DNA of 64,000 nt from Shewanella kaireitica (GTDB taxonomy: Bacteria > Pseudomonadota > Gammaproteobacteria > Enterobacterales > Shewanellaceae), in NCBI RefSeq assembly GCF_023284045.1, contig NZ_JAKIKQ010000009.1, positions 99,878 through 163,877 on the forward strand, in the 5' to 3' direction. A program made the translations under genes and the position numbers. The notes below the pieces were generated by a model that was not told where the DNA came from, did no database searches, and saw nothing but the letters and a program-made list of their open reading frames with translations. Positions 31,006 through 40,300 of the stretch are shown here, piece by piece. Within the stretch, counting starts at the first letter, position 1, and the number at the start of each line of letters is the position of its first letter.

Positions 31006-31696
31006 ATGGACTCCAAACTATTAAATATTAATGAATTGATTGTTTCATAAAGCTTGCGCCGCAGCAAATCTCTGTTTCGCATATGCGTTGGATAAATCAA
31101 AGAAAAACCAAACTTTATCAACAGGCACATAATTATAAACGCGATCATATCCACAGAATCTGTGGATATCTCTGTTGGAAACTCAATAAAACTCTCTAAA
31201 TCGCCAATATGAGTCTCAATAATAAATTCAAACTACAGATTAAAACTGAACAAATAAGCCATAAAATACAATAAGATAAAAACCTCTTAGTTAGTAAAAA
31301 ATTAGCCAGCAATTACGATCGCACACAATTTGACCAGCCGATTTAAATTGTAAAACTTACAAGGTTTGATAATGATGTTATTCACAAGTGCAAGTATATA
31401 GAGCCAAAAAAAAGCAAATAATCGCCATCAAATAGCATTGACAGATCACATTCATTACAGTAGTCGTGAGAAAAATAGAAGTTATCCAGTAAATCTGTGG
31501 ATAACTATGTTGGAAAAATAGGGAAACTACAGGTGTAAGTTGAACAACTTGCATGAAGCTGTAAAAGGTAAAAAGATTTTACCTTTTATTTTCATTGCGT
31601 TACAGCAACCCTAAGCGCTATAACTATCAAACTGAAATTGACGGTTAAATTTTAACCGCATTTACCAAGCGGTAAAACTTAAGTAAAATCTGCACC
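31006..31696. other. 690-bp gene-free interval rppH / mutH
   Basis: No open frame of interest. It holds both divergent promoters and the DnaA-box cluster listed separately. It is AT-rich, with several GATC sites (for example 31142-31145 and 31444-31447). A spacer this long between two housekeeping genes is itself suggestive of a cis-acting element. Confidence 0.6.
31115..31504. promoter_or_regulatory. DnaA-box cluster between rppH and mutH, candidate DARS2-like element
   Basis: Boxes against TTATNCACA: exact at 31378-31386 (+, TTATTCACA) and 31496-31504 (-, TTATCCACA); one mismatch at 31115-31123 (+), 31147-31155 (+) and 31161-31169 (-); two mismatches at 31482-31490 (+). They form two similar modules, each a single plus box followed by a convergent pair five bases apart. 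The pair ends in both modules share TCTGTGGATA and TGTTGGAAA. In E. coli the DnaA-reactivating site DARS2 is next to mutH. That this is a functional DARS is inference. Confidence 0.55.
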
Positions 31697-32368
31697 ATGA
31701 AAAAATCAACACTACCTCCAGATACTCTCGAAGAGCTCATGTCTCGTGCTGAAGCCATGGCAGGGCTAACACTCGGACAATTGGCAAATTACCATCAAGT
31801 AGAGACCCCAAAGGATCTAAAACGTCATAAAGGTTGGGTTGGACAATTAATAGAACTCGAACTTGGCGCCCTTGCGGGTTCAAAACCTGAACCTGACTTT
31901 ATTCATTTAGGCGTAGAGTTAAAAACAATACCAGTCAACCAAGTCGGAAAAGTGCTCGAAACGACCTATGTAACCGTCGCTCCACTCACTAACATTCTCG
32001 GTTTAACCTGGGAAAATAGTGTTGTTTGCCACAAATTGCAGCAAGTACTTTGGATCCCCGTACAGGGTGCTAGAGAGATCCCATTGAGTGAGCGCCAAAT
32101 TGGCTCTCCCGTTTTATGGAGCCCTTCTCTTGAAGAGACTGCATTATTGAAGCAAGACTGGGAAGAGATCATGGAGCTAATTGCTATCGGCAAAGTCGAA
32201 AGCATTACTGCTCGTCATGGTGAAGTGTTGCAGTTACGACCTAAAGCGGCCAACAGTCAAGTGCTCACCCAGAGTATTGATCACAATGGCGTACAGTCTC
32301 AAACTAACCCACGCGGTTTTTATTTGAAGACTCAATTTACCCAAAAGATCCTTTCTGGGCTACTTTGA
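31697..32368 (+). CDS. mutH: DNA mismatch repair endonuclease MutH
   Basis: Nicks the unmethylated strand at hemimethylated GATC sites after MutS-MutL activation. 223 aa (229 in E. coli). The catalytic D...ExK signature is [13 protein letters not shown] near residues 74-86. The N-terminus has [11 protein letters not shown] and the middle [10 protein letters not shown]. Confidence 0.95.
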   Translation: MKKSTLPPDTLEELMSRAEAMAGLTLGQLANYHQVETPKDLKRHKGWVGQLIELELGALAGSKPEPDFIHLGVELKTIPVNQVGKVLETTYVTVAPLTNILGLTWENSVVCHKLQQVLWIPVQGAREIPLSERQIGSPVLWSPSLEETALLKQDWEEIMELIAIGKVESITARHGEVLQLRPKAANSQVLTQSIDHNGVQSQTNPRGFYLKTQFTQKILSGLL

Positions 32369-32396
32369 GTAAATTTCGCTCCAAAACTCGCATTCA

Positions 32397-32412
32397 TTTG
32401 ACTTAGATCACA
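32397..32412 (+). promoter_or_regulatory. Possible CRP site upstream of the cyclase gene
   Basis: TTTGA, six bases, TCACA: one arm matches the CRP half-site exactly and the other partly. It is about 60 bp before the cyclase start. CRP control of a nucleotide cyclase would make a feedback loop, but the site is predicted from sequence only. Confidence 0.35.
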
Positions 32413-32473
32413 AATACTACTGGATATAGTAAGGTGATTTTCTATAAACTAGCCCATCGTAAAAAAGTAGTAG

Positions 32474-33568
32474 TTGGATACCCCTAAAACCGTGAGAGCA
32501 CGTATACAAGCGAAGAAGTTAGCCTTCGCTATTTTCGCTTGGACTGTAGCCATGGCGGCATTCGTATTTTTCAGATACGCGCAGACTCCAGAACTTCCAC
32601 AGTGGGCCATTGGTTCCGCTGATTTAGCGACGCTTTCAATTTATATGGGGATTATTTTTGGCAGCCTGCATTGGATGTCTAACCTCATTGCCGACTTCAG
32701 TGCGATTAACCGCCTGCCCTATGTATTTTCAGTCATATTTAAAGGGCTATTTCTTTTACTTGGTGCAACGACGCTCGCGTATATCACGCAATACCTAAAT
32801 ATGTGGGCCATTGAAAACCACATGACAACCCTAAGGCAAATGCTGACTGCGCATATTTTGTACAGCCCTGCATTCCAAGCCTTAATCGCGTATCTTGTTG
32901 TTGTTAGGGTAGGCTTGGCGTTTATTGAACAAATGGCTCTACTCGTCGGCCCAAGGGTTCTATTTAATATTGGTCTTGGTAAGTATCATAAACCACGCTA
33001 TGAGCAGCGCTTATTTCTCTACCTTGATATGGTAGCCTCCACCACTCACGCAGAGTCTTTAGGTGATTATCGGTTCAGCCGATTGATCCAAGATAGTTTT
33101 AGTTTATTAGCTGATACCGTGACCAACAACGAAGCTGAGATCTATCGCTATATGGGTGATGCAGTACTCATACATTGGCCATTAAAAGATGGCATCAAAC
33201 AAGATCGCTGTTTTAATATCTATCACGAATTCTCACAGCAGCTAAGTTGGCAACGACTGTATTTTGAAGAGCAGTATGGTTTTGTGCCTAAATTTAAGGC
33301 GGCAGCTCATTGTGGTCAAGTCGTCGCAGCGGTTGTAGGCGTTCAAAAGCAAGAGATCAGCTTCTTTAGCGATGTACTCAATACCTTAGCAAGGCTGCAA
33401 GATCAATGTAATCCACTCGGGCAAAGGATGCTGATCTCAGGCTCTTTAAAGTCTCGACTCGATTTTGCCGATACGCGCTATAACCTCAATAACCTTGGAC
33501 CTATCAAACTAAAAGGTAAGCAGCACTCAATCGAAGTGTTTGGCGTTACCCCTAAAGCGCCTTCATAA
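32474..33568 (+). CDS. Membrane-anchored class III adenylate/guanylate cyclase
   Basis: 364 aa. The N-terminal half has about four membrane helices (near residues 15-35, 45-65, 80-105 and 125-150). The C-terminal half is a class III cyclase domain with LYLDMVASTTHAE and IYRYMGDAVLIHWP, the metal-binding aspartates, and KAAAHCGQVVAAVVG. Base specificity cannot be read reliably. The frame starts at TTG 32474; a GTG at 32492 is an alternative. It lies between mutH and oxyR. Confidence 0.85.
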   Translation: MDTPKTVRARIQAKKLAFAIFAWTVAMAAFVFFRYAQTPELPQWAIGSADLATLSIYMGIIFGSLHWMSNLIADFSAINRLPYVFSVIFKGLFLLLGATTLAYITQYLNMWAIENHMTTLRQMLTAHILYSPAFQALIAYLVVVRVGLAFIEQMALLVGPRVLFNIGLGKYHKPRYEQRLFLYLDMVASTTHAESLGDYRFSRLIQDSFSLLADTVTNNEAEIYRYMGDAVLIHWPLKDGIKQDRCFNIYHEFSQQLSWQRLYFEEQYGFVPKFKAAAHCGQVVAAVVGVQKQEISFFSDVLNTLARLQDQCNPLGQRMLISGSLKSRLDFADTRYNLNNLGPIKLKGKQHSIEVFGVTPKAPS

Positions 33569-33586
33569 AGCTTTTAAATACTTACA

Positions 33587-33623
33587 AATAAAGAGGCCGA
33601 TACTTTGTATCGGCCTCTTTATT
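33587..33623. terminator. Bidirectional terminator, cyclase gene / oxyR
   Basis: Sixteen-bp perfect stem AATAAAGAGGCCGATA/TATCGGCCTCTTTATT with a five-base loop between two convergent genes. Confidence 0.88.
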
Positions 33624-33641
33624 AACTAACATTTTAATCTG

Positions 33642-34550
33642 TTACTCTTCCTGCTCAAGCAGCTTTTGGATCTCTAAGCCTAGTGTTCTAAATGTCAGAA
33701 TACGGCTCGAGGTCTGACGCCAAACAAGGCCGATGTCTCTATACGGCGTATCGCCTGGAGGCGCCATAGTCGTTAGTTCTGTATTGTTTAAGATCCCGGC
33801 ATCTATCGCCATTTGTGGCAAGAATGTGGTTCCCAATTTGCAATTCACCATCTGTACTAAGGTATGTAAACTTGTTGCTGCAAACGGATTAATCTTGGTA
33901 CTTTCCCCTAACTGACAAGCACTGATAGCATGACCAGTAATACAGTGCTCAGCCTGCAGTAAAAAGATACTTTCATCAGGCAGATCTTGATAATCAATCG
34001 GTTCATGAATCGCATCACTGAGATCTTCATGCACAACCATTTTGAATGGGTCGATGCCCACTTTCATACTGTGGTAACCGCTAGTATCTACAGGCAAGGC
34101 AAGTAACAACAGATCTAACTCACCCTTACCAAGCGCATCCACCAACCTATCGGTGGTGTCCTCTTTCAAGAACAGGGTGAGATTTGGATAAACCTCTTTG
34201 CAATGCTGAACCACTCGACTGAGAAGAAAAGGCGCGATAGTTGGAATACACCCCAAACGGATTTCGCCAGTCATTGGCTCACCTTGGTGCTTCACAAGCT
34301 CCACCAAATCATCCACATCAGTAAGTAACTTGCGTGAACGTAACACCACTTCTTCACCAATAGCGGTAAAGATAAAGGATTTGTGGTCGCGTTCGATCAA
34401 CTGATGGCCTAATTGTTCTTCGAGGTTTTGAATACCACTAGACAGCGTTGATTGGCTTACATGGCAAATTTTTGCAGCGCGATTAAAATTTTGTTCTTGA
34501 TGTAAATTAACCAAATAAAACAGGTTTTTTAAACTAGGGAGATGTTTCAT
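33642..34550 (-). CDS. oxyR: LysR-family peroxide sensor OxyR
   Basis: Redox-sensing regulator of peroxide defence. About 302 aa from the ATG at 34550 (the frame extends seven codons further). The HTH is FNRAAKICHVSQSTLSSGIQ. The redox pair is present as HCITGHAISAC, with eight residues between the cysteines as in E. coli Cys199/Cys208. A 104-bp octamer repeat lies about 155 bp upstream of the start. Confidence 0.9.
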   Translation of the reverse strand: MKHLPSLKNLFYLVNLHQEQNFNRAAKICHVSQSTLSSGIQNLEEQLGHQLIERDHKSFIFTAIGEEVVLRSRKLLTDVDDLVELVKHQGEPMTGEIRLGCIPTIAPFLLSRVVQHCKEVYPNLTLFLKEDTTDRLVDALGKGELDLLLLALPVDTSGYHSMKVGIDPFKMVVHEDLSDAIHEPIDYQDLPDESIFLLQAEHCITGHAISACQLGESTKINPFAATSLHTLVQMVNCKLGTTFLPQMAIDAGILNNTELTTMAPPGDTPYRDIGLVWRQTSSRILTFRTLGLEIQKLLEQEE

Positions 34551-34706
34551 AAAGCAGATTACCAATGACATTATTTATCGAATAGTTCAATTTAACCTTA
34601 CCATAGATTCCTTAAAGCATCCTTGAAAATATCTAGCAGAGTGTGAGCCGCCGCAAACAGTCGCAATAAAGTATTGGCTACCTATTTATTGGGAACATCG
34701 ATATAT

Positions 34707-34810
34707 AGCTAAGTAGCTAAGTAGCTAAGTAGATAAGTAGATAAGTAGATAAGTAGATAAGTAGATAAGTAGATAAGTAGATAAGTAGATAAGTAGATAA
34801 GTAGATAAGT
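34707..34810. repeat. Octamer tandem repeat (13 units) between oxyR and hptA
   Basis: Three units of AGCTAAGT followed by ten units of AGATAAGT, 104 bp with no other variation. It lies directly against the hptA terminator and about 155 bp upstream of the oxyR start. The perfect repetition marks it as a slippage-prone microsatellite. Confidence 0.97.
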
Positions 34811-34849
34811 AAAAAAATGGCGCTGTTTAGTGAACTAAACAACGCCATT
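34811..34849 (-). terminator. Terminator of hptA
   Basis: Stem AATGGCG-x-TGTTTAG/CTAAACA-x-CGCCATT with one internal mismatch and a TGAA loop, followed on the minus strand by seven T residues. 33 bp after the hptA stop. Confidence 0.9.
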
Positions 34850-34881
34850 CCAATATTTAAATTCTCAATTTAAATCAGAGC

Positions 34882-35247
34882 TTATGCTTTTGATTCAAGA
34901 TACTGCTTTAACTCTTGCAGATCGCTAGAGCCATAGTTAACAATTTCATTTAACCAAGTAGAATGCTCATCAGCCCAAGCAGCTTCTTCGCCATGTTGAA
35001 GGAGTTGCGCAAACTGTTGGATGCGCTTTAGACCTACTGATCCTGCAGCACCCTTAAACTTATGAGCTTCACTGCAAAGAGTATCCTTATCGTTTGCTTC
35101 ATATGCATTGACTAAGTTACCAACATATTCAGGCATTAACTGTTCAAACAATACGACACTTTTAAGTAGCGTACCTGCGCCAATTGCACTGCAGTACTGC
35201 TCCAGTGTATTAAGATCCAAAATTGATTCTAATTCAGCTGTTGCCAT
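34882..35247 (-). CDS. hptA: Histidine phosphotransfer (Hpt) protein, HptA-like
   Basis: 121 aa single Hpt domain. The phospho-accepting His62 is in EAHKFKGAAGSVGL, the consensus Hpt motif. In Shewanella oneidensis a free-standing HptA next to this gene neighbourhood relays phosphate from ArcS to ArcA in place of a tripartite ArcB; the same role is likely here but inferred from context. It is monocistronic with its own terminator. Confidence 0.85.
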   Translation of the reverse strand: MATAELESILDLNTLEQYCSAIGAGTLLKSVVLFEQLMPEYVGNLVNAYEANDKDTLCSEAHKFKGAAGSVGLKRIQQFAQLLQHGEEAAWADEHSTWLNEIVNYGSSDLQELKQYLESKA

Positions 35248-35895
35248 TTAGGCACCTCTCAAAATGATTGCCGTGTAATAAAAAGACGATTTTACCACAT
35301 AATACCCGCTAAAATACTAGGTGCAACAACTAGTGTCATATGTAGTTAAATTCATTGCCAATTTAACCTTATATTAACTTTTTATTAATCAAAAAACATC
35401 ACTCTGTGCGATATGTCGAGATTTTTGCTAGTGCAGTTCCAACTGCATCACAAGTTGCTTACGCCACTTATACCCGCTCCACTTGAAGATGCACAATTCA
35501 GCCAAAGTTAAAATCACTTTAGACAAGTCAGTGTCTTATCGCTAGTAGTTATTCTCGGCTCTGGCATCCTGCTCCGCTCTCGATAATTGCTCTTGCATTA
35601 TTCTACCTTCGACCATCCTTGGCCTCGTTCCTCCTAAATCTGACTGCCAAGGAGAGCCGGAATGTCTTATTTTGTATGGAACAAAATAGACCATTTAGCC
35701 GTATATCGAATGCCACATCCGCTGTATTAGTGATTTCCCTATGCCTTAAATATCAGCCGCACGTTGTGAACGTCTCACAACTTTCACTACTACATTGCAT
35801 TGTCTCAAAAGGGAATAATCATTTCTTCCACAATGCGCTTTGAATTGAAAGCCCTCAGAATGCTCTAACTGAGCATATCCTTAATGGCATTGCTA
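35248..35895. other. 648-bp gene-free region hptA / yhcC, possible decayed repeat
   Basis: Holds the hptA promoter side. The middle (about 35440-35850) is less AT-rich than its edges and looks like remnant or repeat DNA. A 74-codon plus-strand frame at 35619-35843 has no domain and no Shine-Dalgarno. I recognise nothing further. Confidence 0.35.
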
Positions 35896-36816
35896 TTAAG
35901 TAAGGTTCGTTTTCAAATAGTGGCCTTGACCGCCTTTTGCAGCTAAATCATCAACAATAGCGACTAAACCATCCCAACGAAAAGCACACCAATCAGGTGC
36001 CAATAACATCGGCTTTTTCGCATAGGCGGTGACCCGATGAAAAATAATATCCTCAGGGGTGTGACGTATTAGCTCACCAACACTAAAGGCGTAATCTTCT
36101 ATCGCTAATAAGTCCATCTTGTTGTTACGCCATGCTTTTGCCATAGTGCTACCCTCTACAATATGTAAAGGGTGTAGCTTCAACCCGTCAACACCAGCAT
36201 CAAGTACTTTATTAAGTGTTACTAAGTAATCAGCGTGTCCCTCACCCGGTAACCCCAATATCAGATGGGTACAGACCTTAATGCCACGATCGCGAGCACG
36301 CTTTACAGTATCAGCGTAGACTTCAAAATCATGGCCACGATTGATTTTCTTTAACGTCTTATTATTAGCTGTCTGCAATCCAAGCTCAAGCCATACATCC
36401 AGCCCCTGCTGTTGATATTGTGCCAACAGTTCAATCACTTCATCAGGAACACAATCAGGCCGAGTCCCAACACACAAACCAACGATATCGGTATCTTGAA
36501 TCGCTTCATCATACTTCTGTTTTAATACTAAGTACTCATCATAAGTACTGGTGTATGCCTGAAAATAAGCAATGTATTTAGACGGTTTAGTTGATAATCG
36601 CTCACGGCCTTGGCTTAACTGCGCTTGAATGGACAGCTCAGTTTTGTGCTCGTGGCTAAAAGACGCAACGTTACAATAAGTGCAGCCACCTTTGCCCAAG
36701 GTGCCATCTCGGTTTGGGCAGGTAAACTTTGCATCTATCGTCAGCTTGCGGATCCGCTCCCCATACTGCTGCTTACACACACTGCCAAACGTCTTAACGT
36801 AACTATCCAAGCCCAA
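35896..36816 (-). CDS. yhcC: Radical SAM protein of the YhcC family
   Basis: 306 aa. The N-terminal Fe-S/SAM region has FTCPNRDGTLGKGGCTYCNV, with the CxxC plus upstream Cys characteristic of YhcC. Further segments are VGLCVGTRPDCVPDEV, WLELGLQT and CTHLILGLPGE, where the Elp3-like barrel continues. The precise reaction is not established. YhcC is located next to gltB in E. coli and in Shewanella, as here (divergent). Confidence 0.92.
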   Translation of the reverse strand: MGLDSYVKTFGSVCKQQYGERIRKLTIDAKFTCPNRDGTLGKGGCTYCNVASFSHEHKTELSIQAQLSQGRERLSTKPSKYIAYFQAYTSTYDEYLVLKQKYDEAIQDTDIVGLCVGTRPDCVPDEVIELLAQYQQQGLDVWLELGLQTANNKTLKKINRGHDFEVYADTVKRARDRGIKVCTHLILGLPGEGHADYLVTLNKVLDAGVDGLKLHPLHIVEGSTMAKAWRNNKMDLLAIEDYAFSVGELIRHTPEDIIFHRVTAYAKKPMLLAPDWCAFRWDGLVAIVDDLAAKGGQGHYLKTNLT

Positions 36817-37303
36817 AGCTAATCACCCACCAAAGAATTTGCGCCATTCTATTCATTTCTTTAAATCATTTATTAGCGCTAGCTCAAATAACGGTAATTT
36901 CGCTGTTATCTTTATCTGGTAAACATTATTTCATAAGTAACAGTCGCTTCTGCATAAATAGTCAAGAATGAAAGTGACTATCATTTCACTGTATTTGCAA
37001 TAAAAATCACTTTCTTCAAATCGACAATAATCGCCCCAGTTGTTACAAATTAGTAAACAGCTTCAAGAGGTAAATTTAAAATTCTTTTTATTCATAAGGT
37101 TATAGGCAACATTTTACAGTTTACGTAAAGGTAAACCCAGTCATACAAGCGTATGAATTAACTAACAATGCTTAAATGTTATGCAATAAATTGGTTTGAC
37201 CTTTAGCAAACTTAAGGTTAATTTGATTGATTCGGGTGAATATCTATAGAATATTTTTGCGTTATCTCCCGTGTTGTAGTCAGTTGAGGTTAGGAGTATA
37301 CCA
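36817..37303. other. Divergent yhcC / gltB promoter region
   Basis: 487-bp gene-free AT-rich region. A possible gltB promoter is TTGACC at 37196-37201 with TTAATT 16 bases downstream, about 80 bp before the ATG. I did not recognise a specific regulator site. The length suggests multiple inputs, as at gltB in E. coli (Lrp, CRP). Confidence 0.4.
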
Positions 37304-40300
37304 ATGAGCTTATATCATCCAAGTTTTGAACGGGACAATTGTGGGTTTGGGCTTATTGCTCAAATGGACGGTGAAGCGAGTCACCGTATAGTACGTACCG
37401 CGATTCACGGATTGGACCGCATGAAGCACCGTGGTGGTATTGCCGCAGATGGACGCACAGGTGATGGTTGCGGATTATTAATGCAACTACCTACTGAATT
37501 TTTTAAAGCGATTGCAGCTGAAAATGACTGGCACCTAAGCCGTCGCTTTGCTGTAGGCATGCTTTTTCTTAGCCAAGATGAAGAGCTAGCGGCACAGACT
37601 AAGCACCTGCTAGAGCAAGAGTTACAAAAAGAGACCTTAAGTGTCGCTGGCTGGCGTGATGTGCCCGTCAATACCGACGTACTCGGTCCTATTGGCAAAG
37701 CGAGCCAACCTCAAATAGTGCAAGTATTGATTAATGCGCCTATTGGCTGGCGCGAAAAAGACCTTGAACGCCGCCTATATATGGCAAGACGCCGAGTAGA
37801 GCAGCAACTTCACCACGATAAAGATTTCTATATTGCTAGCCTCTCAGGCCAAGTTATCGTCTATAAAGGCTTAATGATGCCTGCTGACCTGCCCGCTTTT
37901 TATAGCGACTTGGCAGATATTCGTTTGCAAAGTGCTATCTGCTTATTCCATCAGCGCTTCTCAACTAACACTTCGCCTAAGTGGCCACTGGCACAACCGT
38001 TTAGATATTTAGCCCATAATGGTGAGATCAACACCATTACTGGTAACCGCCAATGGGCTAAAGCCCGTGCTTATAAGTTTCATGCACCGCTGTTACCTGA
38101 CTTGCAACAAGCGGCGCCGTTCGTTAATGAAACAGGCTCTGACTCATCATCACTCGACAATATGTTAGAGATGCTGCTCGCTGGCGGTATGGATCTTTAC
38201 CGAGCCATGCGTTTGCTTATTCCACCAGCATGGCAAAGTAATCCAGAGATGGATCCAGAGCTTAAAGCGTTTTACGACTTCAACTCGATGCACATGGAAC
38301 CTTGGGATGGCCCTGCAGGCATCGTAATGACCAATGGTCGTCACGCTGCTTGTGCCGTTGACCGTAACGGTCTGCGCCCATCGCGATATGTGATCACTAA
38401 AGATCGCATTTTAACCCTCGCCTCTGAAGTCGGCATTTGGGACTACGCTCCCGATGAAGTGATAGAAAAAGGTCGCGTCGGCCCCGGTGAACTACTGGTA
38501 CTTGATACCTTAAACGGTCAGCTATACTCATCGTTTGAAATCGATAACGATCTAAAACGCCGCCACCCATACAAAGAGTGGATGGCTAAAAACAGCAAGA
38601 TATTAAAACCAGCGGAAGACTTCGGTCCTAACGATCAAGGCAAACGTGAGTTTAACGATGATCAACTGCTGCAGTACCAGAAGCATTTTGGCTATTCACG
38701 TGAAGAGTTAGAACAGGTCATTTGGGTACTGGCGCAAAAAGGGGAAGAAGCAACTGGCTCCATGGGCGACGATACACCAATGGCTGTGCTGTCTAAAAAG
38801 TCACGCACCATCTATGACTACTTCCGCCAAAAGTTTGCTCAAGTCACCAACCCGCCTATTGACCCATTGCGTGAAAAACACGTGATGTCATTAACGACTT
38901 GTGCCGGTCGCGAGCAAAACCTATTTAACGAAACAACCGGTCATGCCTACCGCGTAATGTTCAACTCACCAGTGCTACTCTTTAGCGATTTTAATCAGCT
39001 AATGGCATTGGATAGCACCTACTATCGCGCTAATACTGTCGATCTAAACTACGACTTAGCAGAGGGGCTTGAAGCCGCTATTAAGCGTATTTGTGACGAA
39101 GCAGAGCGTCTAGCTCGAACAGGTACAACGCTGCTGATCCTGTCAGACCGAGCTACCGCCAAATCTAAACAGGTTATCCCAGCGGCAATGGCAGTAGGCG
39201 CAGTACAACAGATTTTGGTCACTAAAAGCCTGCGCTGCGACACCAACATTATTGTAGAAACGGCATCAGCCAGAGATCCGCACCATTTTGCGGTACTACT
39301 CGGCTTTGGCGCGACCGCCATCTACCCCTACTTGGTGTATGAGTGCATTTCAGATCTTGCCCAACGCAACGGCGTAGAGAACACTCGAGACTTGATGCTT
39401 AACTTCCGTCAAGGTATCGACAAAGGTCTGCGTAAGATCATGTCTAAGATGGGTATTAGTACCGTGGCATCTTACCGTTGTAGCCAGCAGTTTGAAGCTG
39501 TAGGTTTAGCTGATGAAGTGGTTGACCTTTGCTTTAACGGCGTGATTAGTCGCATTCAGGGGGCTAATTTTGAGCTTATTGAGAAAGACCAACAGTTGTT
39601 ACATAAGAATGCCTTTAGAGCGCATCAACAGCTTTCACAAGGCGGGCTACTTAAGTATGTTGAAGGCGGCGAATACCATTGCTTTAACCCTGATGTGGTT
39701 AACACCTTGCAAGCCAGCCTGCGCGACCAAGACTATGTAAACTACAAACGCTTTACCGAGTTGGTTGATGACCGCCCTATTGCGACCCTGCGTGATTTAA
39801 TTAAGGTCGAAGGTGACTTATCTGCAATCGACGTTAAAGACGTTGAAGCTGCTAAAACCCTTTACACTCGCTTTGATAGTGCCGCCATGAGTATTGGTGC
39901 ATTAAGCCCTGAAGCGCACGAAGCACTCGCTGTTGCCATGAACCGTCTAGGCGGCCGTTCAAACTCAGGTGAAGGCGGAGAAGATCCACGCCGCTTTAAC
40001 AGCGAAGGTAACTCAGCGATTAAGCAGATAGCCTCTGGTCGCTTTGGCGTCACCGCGCACTACTTGGTCAATGCCGAAGTGCTGCAAATTAAAGTGGCGC
40101 AAGGTGCGAAACCCGGTGAAGGTGGACAACTTCCAGGCGATAAAGTTAGCGTTGAGATAGCCGCGCTGCGTAACGCTCGCCCAGGTGTCACGCTTATTTC
40201 ACCGCCGCCGCACCATGATATCTACTCTATCGAAGATTTAGCACAGCTAATTTTCGACTTAAAACAGATTAACCCGAAGGCGCTAGTTTCAGTCAAGCTG

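Noticed and set aside
34707..34810. Regular repeat considered as a CRISPR array
   Set aside because: Units are eight bases with no spacers; it is a simple tandem microsatellite.
35619..35843. 74-codon plus-strand open frame
   Set aside because: No Shine-Dalgarno, no domain, and it lies in what looks like decayed non-coding DNA.
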